Positions 1 through 5,691 of a stretch of DNA of 12,375 nt are shown piece after piece. The translations under genes and the position numbers were made by a program. The stretch's first letter is position 1. Each line of letters starts with the position of its first letter. This DNA comes from an uncultured Oscillospiraceae bacterium (GTDB lineage: Bacteria > Bacillota > Clostridia > Oscillospirales > Oscillospiraceae), in NCBI GenBank assembly GCA_934660965.1, contig CAKUIM010000041.1:1-12375 (forward strand), written 5' to 3'. The notes below the pieces were generated by a model. It worked only from the letters and a program-made list of their open reading frames with translations. It ran no database searches and was not told the origin of the DNA.

Positions 1-1165
1 TCTGGGCGTACACCGCGCTCCACAGGTGGGCCGCCGCGCCGCAGCTCATGCCCCCGGAGCCCGCCGGGGCGAATTGATCGCCGCCCACCAGAACGCCGGT
101 GGTCGTCCCGCCGGTCTCATAGCCGCACTGGACAAAGCCGTGGGCGCCGTTGGAGCCGCCCGCCCCCAGGAAGGCCGCGCTGCCCAGGGCGCTCACAAGC
201 CGCAGGGCCCCGGTACTGGCAAGCTCCACGGCGAAGGACGAGGTACTGGCCGGGGTTATGGTCATGGTCCCCGCGGTCGTCTCTTGCCCAAGCGCGTTGT
301 AGCCCAGCAGCGACACCGTGCCGCCCTCCAGGATGGATGCCCGCACCGTGCCCGTCGCGATCTTAGTGCCGTCAATCTGGGTAGACCCGGTGTACGTCCA
401 CGCCTGCACCTGGGAGCTGGCCGCAGCGGCGTTGGCGTTGGCTGCGTTGGCGGTCTGGGCGGCATGATTCACCGTGGTCTGGGTGGTGCTGTCCAGGTCT
501 CCCCAGCTGATTTTCCCTGTGAGGGCCAGGTCATCGACGTTGATTTTGCTCGCGTCCAGCTGCGCGGTGTTGATGCTGCTTGCGTCGATCTGCCCGCCGT
601 CGATGGTGAGGGTGTCCCCATCGGCGTTGGTGATGGTGACGCCGTCCGCCGCCACCCGTAAGGTCTGCCCCAGCTCCCCGTCCAGCTGCTCCACCTTGAG
701 GTTGATTTCGCTGGCCGTCTTGGTGATGAGGCTCCGCGTTTGGGCGAGCTGACGCTGGGTGCGTAGCACCTCCGCGGAGATGTAGGGGTACTCGTCGTCG
801 ATCTCGTCCTCGTAGGGGGCGGCCACCGTGGCCGCGCACGCCCGGTCGAAGGGCAGCTCCACCTGGGCCAGCATGGAGTACACGCCTCCCACCGTCACGC
901 CGTCCCCCAGCTCCGCCGCCGGGTCCAAAAGCGCCTCCCGGGCGGTGTAGGGCCGGTAGTCATACCCCTTCACCGCCCCGAGCACCGCCTCCGCCATGGC
1001 CTGGCTCGCCCAGGGGCAGCTGGCGGTGAGCTCCCGCCCCGTATCGTCCCCCGCGGTATAGACATTTTCGCTGTCCGCCGCGATCGTCACCCTGCTGATG
1101 CGCTTGGGGCTGTCCCCCGTCTCCAGCTGCCCAACATTTGCCCCCAGCCATACCTTGTCAGACAA
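1..1165 (-). CDS. Phage tail appendage/fibre protein downstream of hub (partial, runs off left edge)
   Basis: I read an open minus-strand frame of 388 codons from a TTG at 1165 to the window edge with no stop, so the C-terminus is missing. The start is chosen because the TTG overlaps the TGA of the hub gene and has GGAGGGG about nine bases upstream; an ATG in another frame at 1151 gives only a short shadow frame. The first ~130 residues (MSDKVWLGANVGQLETGD onward) resemble the N-terminal part of clostridial siphophage tail proteins that follow the hub. Then comes a helical stretch around residues 135-165 (TRSLITKTASEINLKVEQLD). After it are short beta-type repeats (TIDGGQIDASSINTAQLDASKIN) and an Ala/Asn-rich segment, typical of fibre shafts. 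The visible end (LWSAVYAQ) resembles the stretch just before a fibre tip. Role inferred: baseplate or receptor-facing fibre. The exact family is not identified. Confidence 0.8.
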   Translation of the reverse strand, partial: MSDKVWLGANVGQLETGDSPKRISRVTIAADSENVYTAGDDTGRELTASCPWASQAMAEAVLGAVKGYDYRPYTAREALLDPAAELGDGVTVGGVYSMLAQVELPFDRACAATVAAPYEDEIDDEYPYISAEVLRTQRQLAQTRSLITKTASEINLKVEQLDGELGQTLRVAADGVTITNADGDTLTIDGGQIDASSINTAQLDASKINVDDLALTGKISWGDLDSTTQTTVNHAAQTANAANANAAAASSQVQAWTYTGSTQIDGTKIATGTVRASILEGGTVSLLGYNALGQETTAGTMTITPASTSSFAVELASTGALRLVSALGSAAFLGAGGSNGAHGFVQCGYETGGTTTGVLVGGDQFAPAGSGGMSCGAAAHLWSAVYAQ

Positions 1166-1856
1166 TGATTCTCACCCCTCCGAATGTGATGGCGCCGCCG
1201 TCCTGGGTCACCAGGAGGCTGGTCTCCGCCGGCACGTCGCCGTAGACGATGAGCCGCAGCCGCCCCTCGTCGGTCATCACCCAGTTCCCGGCGTTGGACA
1301 CCGCGATGGCCGAGAGCGCCTCCCGCATGAGCATCTCGCCGTTCCCGTCCACCGGATAGGGCACCGGGAACGCCGCAGAGAGCACCGTCCGGCTGTCCAC
1401 CTCCACTCCCATCCGCCCGGCGATGTCCGCCACCGCCGCCGCCTGGGCCATGGGCCAGCTCTCGCCGGCGTAGTCCTCACCCAGCCATACCTGCCCGGCC
1501 TTGAGCATGGCGTCGTACCCCTCGATGGTCACCGCGCCGGTGCGCTTGTCTACGCTGCGCCGGGCGATGAAGTACTTCCCCTTGGGCAGCCACTCCGACG
1601 CCCGCCCGGCCGTCACAAGGCGCACATAGGGCTCCACCTTCGCCTGCCGGGGAATGTCCCCCTTGGGCAGCACCGTCAGGTTCACCTGCCCGGCGGCGCA
1701 GTTTCCGATCCCCGGGGCGGTGAAAAGGCCCGCCGAGGTGGAGAGGGACACGATGTCCCCCTCCCCGTACTCCACCCCGGCGATGACCACCTTCACCTGC
1801 GTCCAGCGGCCCGCCTCTTCCAGAATGCTCTTGTAGAGCGCACTCGTATTCTGCAT
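1158..1856 (-). CDS. Phage tail hub / Tal-like baseplate protein
   Basis: This 232-aa protein follows the small Dit-position gene and precedes the fibre, the usual place of the tail hub (Tal, or gp27-like) that closes the tail tip. It has a mostly beta N-terminal half with a KVVIAGVEYGEGDIVSLSTS stretch, and a middle part with KYFIARRSVDKRTGAVTIEGYDAML, a pattern I associate with siphophage hub proteins (a strand-rich domain followed by processing of a basis 'DAML' turn). The end (ITFGGVRIIV) is familiar from clostridial prophage tail proteins. It starts at ATG 1856, one base after the TGA of the preceding gene, with AAGGGCGG six bases upstream. Its TGA is overlapped by the TTG start of the next gene, so the two are probably translationally coupled. 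No endopeptidase motif is visible in this part. Role is from position and general look. Confidence 0.75.
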   Translation of the reverse strand: MQNTSALYKSILEEAGRWTQVKVVIAGVEYGEGDIVSLSTSAGLFTAPGIGNCAAGQVNLTVLPKGDIPRQAKVEPYVRLVTAGRASEWLPKGKYFIARRSVDKRTGAVTIEGYDAMLKAGQVWLGEDYAGESWPMAQAAAVADIAGRMGVEVDSRTVLSAAFPVPYPVDGNGEMLMREALSAIAVSNAGNWVMTDEGRLRLIVYGDVPAETSLLVTQDGGAITFGGVRIIV

Positions 1857-1857
1857 C

Positions 1858-2223
1858 TCACACCGCCCTTAGCTGAATGCTGCCGCCCTTGTACCGCCGC
1901 CTGCCGTCCACGCTCATCAGCGCAAACGCGGATTCCAGGCTGGTTGTCAGGCGCATCTGCTTGACACTTGCTTCCCCCGTGCAGGGGTCTGAAAATGTCG
2001 CCGTTACCACCTTCGGCGCGAGGGCGGCGTAGAGCGCTCCGCTCTCCGCCTCCGTCATCGGGAAGAGGGAGAACTCCACTACCGCCCGGTCGGGCAGCGG
2101 GAAGGGGTGCTCTACGTTATCCAGCGTGGTGATCACCTTCTGATAGCTCACCTCGTGGGTCACCTTGTACTGCGAGAGCCGGGCGCTCACGTCAAGGCTC
2201 CCGATTTTCAGCGTCACTTCCAT
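1858..2223 (-). CDS. Small tail protein in the distal-tail (Dit) position
   Basis: A 121-aa, strand-rich protein (MEVTLKIGSLDVSARLSQYK at the N-terminus, RRRYKGGSIQLRAV at the C-terminus) lies between the tape measure and the hub. In siphophages this slot holds the distal tail protein that caps the tube and carries the hub. The protein is shorter than a classical Dit (usually over 200 aa) and seems to match only the small N-terminal Dit-like type found in some clostridial prophages, so the function is inferred from position. ATG 2223 lies three bases after the tape measure stop. GAGGT sits immediately before it, too close for good spacing, so initiation at the GTG two codons later (2217) is possible. 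Confidence 0.65.
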   Translation of the reverse strand: MEVTLKIGSLDVSARLSQYKVTHEVSYQKVITTLDNVEHPFPLPDRAVVEFSLFPMTEAESGALYAALAPKVVTATFSDPCTGEASVKQMRLTTSLESAFALMSVDGRRRYKGGSIQLRAV

Positions 2224-2226
2224 ACC

Positions 2227-2895
2227 TCACACCCCATATGCCCGCTGCTTGCTGCGGCTGTACTGATACGCCGTCTCCCCGATCACCCGCCCGTCCAGAA
2301 CCGACTGCACCACGATGGTGGCGCTCCCCGCCGGCTCTGCCTGAGCGCCCTCCCGGCCCAGCCGCGCCGCGCCGGAGCGCTCATAGGGCACCTGCGCCGT
2401 TTCAAAGCGCAGCGTCCCCTCCACGTCCCGCTTCACCCGCTCCATTCCGGCCGTCCAGCCCTGACCCAGGCCCTGCGCCATCTGCACGCCCATCTGGGCG
2501 AACACCCGGGAGGGGGAGCGGATGCCCAGCGTCCGCCGGGCCCCTGCCGCCACCGACCCCAGCATGCCGTCCACCCGGGTCTGGAGCCAGCCGTCCATGG
2601 ACTTCAGGCCCTCCCAAAGCCCCCGGGCCATGTTCTGCCCAATGTCGTTCATCTGCCCCTTCAGCACCTGGCCCTCCACGGCCAGCAGCGTCCCAAGGGC
2701 AGCGGTCTGGGCGGCCAGGGCCTGGGCCGACTGCCCCAGGCCCGCCATATCCGTCTTCCCGGCCGCCGCCGTCTCCCCAAGCCCCGCCGTCAGCCGCGCC
2801 GCGAAGGACTCCGTGCGCTGCTCCGCCCGGTCAAGAGCGCGCTCGTAGTCGCCGGTGTCCAGCGAAATCGTCGCAAACAGGTCAAATATGTCCAT
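2227..2895 (-). CDS. Miniature phage tail tape measure protein (222 aa)
   Basis: The first ~40 residues (MDIFDLFATISLDTGDYERA, then a charged helix) look like the N-terminus of clostridial tape measure proteins, which normally run 600-2000 aa. Residues about 118-150 (ARRTLGIRSPSRVFAQMGVQ, then MAQGLGQGW) are the conserved C-terminal tape measure signature. Only about 80 mostly helical, Ala/Gln/Leu-rich residues lie between. The long helical ruler, the hydrophobic segments and any lysozyme domain are absent. Start: ATG 2895 with GGTGAT five bases upstream; it overlaps the end of the chaperone extension by 14 bases, and the upstream G/GT chaperone supports the assignment. At about 0.15 nm per residue the whole protein would measure roughly 33 nm of tail, an upper bound. 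The frame is open and intact, so this looks like an internal in-frame deletion rather than a truncation. Confidence 0.8.
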   Translation of the reverse strand: MDIFDLFATISLDTGDYERALDRAEQRTESFAARLTAGLGETAAAGKTDMAGLGQSAQALAAQTAALGTLLAVEGQVLKGQMNDIGQNMARGLWEGLKSMDGWLQTRVDGMLGSVAAGARRTLGIRSPSRVFAQMGVQMAQGLGQGWTAGMERVKRDVEGTLRFETAQVPYERSGAARLGREGAQAEPAGSATIVVQSVLDGRVIGETAYQYSRSKQRAYGV

Positions 2896-3211
2896 TTTTC
2901 ATCACCAATCCCGCCCTTTCGATCACATCCCGCGCCGTCTCATTGCCCCTTGCCGGCTGCTTCTCCGGTTCGCAGAGAAGCTCCGAGAGCCGCGCGGTCA
3001 GATAGCTTCCCCCTGCAAAGCCCGCGGCGCTCTCTCCCAGAAGGCGCACCGCGTCGGCAAGGTAGAGCCGGCACGCGCGCGTCTCCCATGCCTCCTGCGC
3101 CCGGGCCGCGGCATAGAACGCAAAGTCCCGCCCGGTCAGCCTTCCCCGGTACTCTCCCGCGCAGAGCCGCAGCTGCCGCCGGCCCTCCCGGTCTGCGCAG
3201 AGATAAAAAGC
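2882..3211 (-). CDS. Tail assembly chaperone extension (T part of GT) reached by -1 frameshift
   Basis: The -1 frame relative to the chaperone gene is open from just after a TGA at 3226-3224 to a TGA at 2884-2882, and encodes a protein-like sequence (EYRGRLTGRDFAFYAAARAQ, later GGSYLTARLSELL). It has no ATG, GTG or TTG near its beginning and no ribosome binding site, so it must be entered from the upstream frame. Siphophages commonly make a G protein and a longer GT fusion this way just ahead of the tape measure, and the order here fits. A shift at the five-U run (codons CTT TTT at 3210-3205) would join FRVLF to YLCADREG and give a GT of about 217 aa (110 + 107). The sequence is not a classical X XXY YYZ heptamer, so the exact slip site is inferred. 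The last 14 bases overlap the tape measure start. Confidence 0.75.
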   Translation of the reverse strand, partial: AFYLCADREGRRQLRLCAGEYRGRLTGRDFAFYAAARAQEAWETRACRLYLADAVRLLGESAAGFAGGSYLTARLSELLCEPEKQPARGNETARDVIERAGLVMKNGHI

Positions 3212-3534
3212 ACCCGGAACGCCTCATCCGTGAGAAGGTCCACGCAGTCCCCGGCCAGCTTCTCCATGGTCAGCCCGGCCAGATAGTCCTCCACCGGGGC
3301 GCCCTCGATAGCCGCGAGGATCTCCACCACCTGCCGGCGCTTGTCCCGCAGCAGGGCGGGCAGCCCCCGCTTGACCCGCTCGAGAAGGAAGTCCTGGGTG
3401 CTCATCCCCTCCGGCACGCTCTTCGCCCGGAAGAGTTCCCCGGCCGTCTCGTCCATGGCGATCTCTGCCGCCGGCACGATCAGCGCCGCCGCCACGTCCA
3501 GCACCCGCTCGCCTCTGATATCTGAAAGCCGCAT
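3136..3534 (-). CDS. Tail assembly chaperone G protein
   Basis: A 132-aa acidic/helical protein sits between the major tail protein and the tape measure, the invariant site of the tail assembly chaperone that coats the tape measure while the tube polymerises. Residues 1-110 look like a folded domain (for example EMAMDETAGELF-type helices and EDYLAGLTMEKLAGDCVDLL). The last 22 residues (ISAQTGRAGGSCGSARESTG) are Gly/Ser-rich and look like non-functional read-on past the frameshift point. ATG 3534 has GGAGGTG nine bases upstream, inside the end of the tail tube gene. The frameshifted product is listed separately. Family name not assigned; role comes from position and the frameshift arrangement. 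Confidence 0.75.
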   Translation of the reverse strand: MRLSDIRGERVLDVAAALIVPAAEIAMDETAGELFRAKSVPEGMSTQDFLLERVKRGLPALLRDKRRQVVEILAAIEGAPVEDYLAGLTMEKLAGDCVDLLTDEAFRVLFISAQTGRAGGSCGSARESTGEG

Positions 3535-3540
3535 CCGCCC

Positions 3541-4131
3541 TTACACCTCCGCCGTGCCCGCCTTGATATACAGCTCAAAGGGCACGCTGTCCGGCTGCGA
3601 GAGGGTGTAGTGGGCCAGGTAGGTGAAATCGAACTGGCCTTTGGCCCGGTCGCCGCTCTCGATGCGAAAACCTCCGGAGGAGAGGGCGTTTCTCAAATGG
3701 ATGGCGAGATAGCCCCCATGCTGCGCGCCGTTCTTGTCGGAGTAATCCCCTACGAGCCAAATATCTGTAAAGTCCGTATCCTTCACAGAACTGCGAGGCA
3801 CCACGCAGCTTGTATCGCTGCCGGAAAGGTCGGCTGCGCCCAGCAGGGAGCGGGCCGCGGCGGTGTCCATCGTCACAAAGGTGCCCGCAGCCTTGGCCTC
3901 CCAGCTGTCCAGCCGCTTGAGCTCCATGGTGTTCTTGGGGCAGTTGTCGATGTTGGCCCCCAGGTCGGTATAGGCGGGCACCGCGCTGAATTTTACTCCG
4001 CCGGTGGTGGCCCCCAGCTGATCGGCGGCCTCAAAGGAGCCGTCGGCAGGGTCAAAATCGGAGAGCAGGATCGCCGCGTTGAGCTGCAGCTTGCGGAATG
4101 CGTCCGCCGGAATTTTGGTGTATCTTGCCAT
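3541..4131 (-). CDS. Major tail (tube) protein
   Basis: A 196-aa protein of the size and style of siphophage tail tube subunits from clostridial prophages. It begins MARYTKIPADAFRKLQLNAA and carries CPKNTMELKRLDSWEAK, a GTFVTMDTA segment and a C-terminal beta-rich part (FDFTYLAHYTLSQPDSVPFE). The frame is open further to an ATG at 4140. AAAGG at 4145-4141 lies directly against that codon but eight to nine bases from ATG 4131, so I choose 4131; ATG 4134 is also possible. The subunit would polymerise around the tape measure to form a non-contractile tube; no sheath gene lies next to it. The neighbours (terminator-type gene upstream, chaperone downstream) agree. Because the tape measure is so short, the tube built from this subunit should be unusually short. 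Confidence 0.85.
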   Translation of the reverse strand: MARYTKIPADAFRKLQLNAAILLSDFDPADGSFEAADQLGATTGGVKFSAVPAYTDLGANIDNCPKNTMELKRLDSWEAKAAGTFVTMDTAAARSLLGAADLSGSDTSCVVPRSSVKDTDFTDIWLVGDYSDKNGAQHGGYLAIHLRNALSSGGFRIESGDRAKGQFDFTYLAHYTLSQPDSVPFELYIKAGTAEV

Positions 4132-4144
4132 CATGACCATCCTT

Positions 4145-4510
4145 TCAATCTTGTGTAAAATACTCTGCCGCGACGTTGAGATACCGCCGTTTCAGCTTGG
4201 GGTCGTCCCCCGTCTCCGGGCTGGTGCACCAGGGGGATCCCCGCTTGAGCCAGACGCTCCCGCCCTCGCACCCCAGCACCACGCCCCCCGGCCCGATGGT
4301 CTGTGCCACCTCCCGGGCCTTGCGGTTGGGGGTCTCTTCCTCCTGGGTGTAGTACCAAAGGCTCACCGCAATGCTCGCCTGGCCGCCCCAGGAGGCGAAG
4401 GCCGGCTCGTAGGTGAGATAGGGCATCTCCGCGCCGTCGGGCACGCCCCCGGCATAGGCTGGCAGCCCGAAGCCGGCAAAAAACGCATACAGCGCCTTGT
4501 CTGCCGTCAT
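4145..4510 (-). CDS. Minor tail / tail-terminator-position protein
   Basis: This 121-aa protein begins MTADKALYAFFAGFGLPAYA, then reads MPYLTYEPAFASWGGQASIA and SLWYYTQEEETPNRKAREVA. The 'PYLTYE ... SLWYYT ... N..A..VA' pattern is what I expect of siphophage tail terminators and related gpU-like proteins, which cap the tube and dock it to the neck. It also lies directly before the tail tube gene. ATG 4510 has GGAGG five bases upstream and overlaps the preceding TGA by four bases (ATGA), which indicates translational coupling. The family is judged from pattern and position only. Confidence 0.65.
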   Translation of the reverse strand: MTADKALYAFFAGFGLPAYAGGVPDGAEMPYLTYEPAFASWGGQASIAVSLWYYTQEEETPNRKAREVAQTIGPGGVVLGCEGGSVWLKRGSPWCTSPETGDDPKLKRRYLNVAAEYFTQD

Positions 4511-4854
4511 ATAAGCCTCCAATCCTCCGCCGTCACCCAGGCCGCCCGGAAGGCGGCGCTCTCCGGCGTACAGCGCCGGGGGCTCTCCGACGTCACCCGA
4601 AAGATCTTCCCGTCCTCTGCCCGCTTGAACACATCGTGGTAGTGCAGCGCCGTCTCCGGCGCGGTGAGCACCGTGTAGCGGTTCTCCGCCCGCTCCCCTC
4701 GGGCGCAGGCCGTCTCGCCGGTGCGCTCGATGGCAATAGCGGCGGAAAAGTCCTCCCCCTCCGTCCACACAGTGGAAAAGCCGCCCGCGCCGTCCGCTGT
4801 GTTCTGGGCCACCATGCGCCGGCAGGGCACGGTCAGGTCCGACAAAAGGCTCAT
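4507..4854 (-). CDS. Head closure / head-tail adaptor-like neck protein
   Basis: A 115-aa protein (MSLLSDLTVPCRRMVAQNTA ... FKRAEDGKIFRVTSESPRRC) with the strand-rich profile of head-closure (stopper) proteins: N-terminal strands, a central charged region and a 'G..FRVTS' segment near the C-terminus. It sits between the connector and terminator genes, where the stopper normally lies. The frame is open back to 5061, but ATG 4854 has a strong GGAGGAGGG upstream and makes a four-base ATGA overlap with the stop of the previous gene, so I use it. In a phage this protein seals the portal after packaging. Its retention here without a capsid gene is noteworthy. Confidence 0.6.
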   Translation of the reverse strand: MSLLSDLTVPCRRMVAQNTADGAGGFSTVWTEGEDFSAAIAIERTGETACARGERAENRYTVLTAPETALHYHDVFKRAEDGKIFRVTSESPRRCTPESAAFRAAWVTAEDWRLI

Positions 4855-5270
4855 AGCCGCACCCTCCTCCAGGAATTGAGCCGGCTGCGGAACACCTCCT
4901 GCCACAGGGCGGCCTGCCCGGTAGCCGGGTTCTCCGCCCGCTTGTAGCTGTACCCGCCGAAGCTCTCCTCCAGATAGCCGCTCATGCCGCCGTTCTTCTC
5001 CTGCCAGGCGGCAATCTCGCCCGCCAGGCTGGCCACCGCCGCCGGAACCGCCAGGGCCCACACCGTCCCGGTAAAGGTCTCGTCGGTCAATCCCGCGGCC
5101 GGGTACTGATAAAGCCCGTCGTTAAACAGGCTCCCCATCACCCGGAAATACTGGCCGTCGGCCAGAAAGGGCAGCGTCAGCGCCCCGTTCTCCACGGCAT
5201 AGCTGTCCGTATGAATGCCGCCGGGGGCCAAAAACCAGTTGTTTAGGTGCCGCAGCACTTCCTCCAGCAT
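4851..5270 (-). CDS. Head-tail connector-type neck protein
   Basis: A 139-aa protein starting MLEEVLRHLNNWFLAPGGIH, with YFRVMGSLFNDGLYQYPAAG and LTDETFTGTVWALAVPAAVA. Near the end an ESFGGYSYKRA segment is followed by an aromatic helix (WQEVFRSRLNSWRRVRL). Such small 'GGYSY ... W...F...L..WR' proteins occupy the head-tail connector (adaptor) slot in Gram-positive siphophages. ATG 5270 has GAGAGGAGAG about ten bases upstream. A 64-base gap separates it from the gp10-like gene. I do not recognise a named family with certainty; the role is inferred from position and from the overlap with the head-closure gene. Confidence 0.6.
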   Translation of the reverse strand: MLEEVLRHLNNWFLAPGGIHTDSYAVENGALTLPFLADGQYFRVMGSLFNDGLYQYPAAGLTDETFTGTVWALAVPAAVASLAGEIAAWQEKNGGMSGYLEESFGGYSYKRAENPATGQAALWQEVFRSRLNSWRRVRL

Positions 5271-5298
5271 CGTAAAACCACTCTCCTCTCCCTGCGCT

Positions 5299-5322
5299 CC
5301 CGGGGGCTGTATTGCCCTCGGG
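5299..5322 (-). other. Stem-loop in the gap after the gp10-like gene
   Basis: CCCGGGGGC and GCCCTCGGG form a nine-pair stem with one mismatch on the minus-strand RNA and a six-base loop. No U run follows, so it is not a good intrinsic terminator. It is the only non-coding gap in the neck/tail series and may affect RNA stability or mark an old junction. Confidence 0.35.
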
Positions 5323-5334
5323 ACTTCTTGTTTT

Positions 5335-5691
5335 TCAAGCCTTCTTCATCGCGTCGCGGACCATGTCCGGAAAGCGCTGGGCGCACGCGCTGGCCGCCGG
5401 GCCCAGAAAGGGCTGGGCGCGCTGACCCCTGCGCCCTCCGTCTGCCCCCTCTCTCCGCGCGCCGGTGCCCAGCTCCACATATTTCCCATATTCCAGCGCC
5501 GTGCCCACCAGCATTCGGCCGTCCCCGGCATCCGCGCAGCCGATGCTGCGCCGCAGCGCCCCGGTGTCCACCGGGCAGATGGCCCGGGCACCCTCCCGCA
5601 CCGCCGCGCCGCAGCCCGCCAGGGCCTCGCGCCGGGCCTCCGCAAGGGCCGCACGCGCCTGCCCGGCGCGATTGGCAAGTCTAAATCCCAT
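5335..5691 (-). CDS. HK97 gp10-like head-tail protein
   Basis: This 118-aa protein has the hallmarks of the HK97 gp10-like family: CPVDTGALRRSI at residues 39-50, ALEYGKYVELGTG at 65-77 and a QPFLGPA segment at 93-99. The family acts in head-tail joining or tail completion. The frame is open further upstream, but ATG 5691 gives the family N-terminus (MGFRLANRAG) and overlaps the portal stop by 11 bases. GGGGAAGC just ahead can serve as the ribosome binding site. In related phages this gene lies after the connector and closure genes, downstream of the capsid genes; here it directly follows the portal, in the place where head genes belong. Confidence 0.85.
   Translation of the reverse strand: MGFRLANRAGQARAALAEARREALAGCGAAVREGARAICPVDTGALRRSIGCADAGDGRMLVGTALEYGKYVELGTGARREGADGGRRGQRAQPFLGPAASACAQRFPDMVRDAMKKA

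Noticed and set aside
2940..3227. Minus-strand 95-codon frame over the chaperone region, beginning MRRSGCFL
   Set aside because: The translation is Arg/Gly-rich without protein character. The other alternative frame, ending at 2882, gives the proper chaperone extension.
2107..3525. A plus-strand open frame of 472 codons opposite the tail genes
   Set aside because: No ribosome binding site and an Arg/Pro/His-rich translation; it mirrors the tape measure and chaperone genes on the minus strand.
1..5270. Contractile (myophage or R-type tailocin) tail module
   Set aside because: No sheath gene, and a hub without baseplate-wedge genes; the tail set is that of a siphophage.
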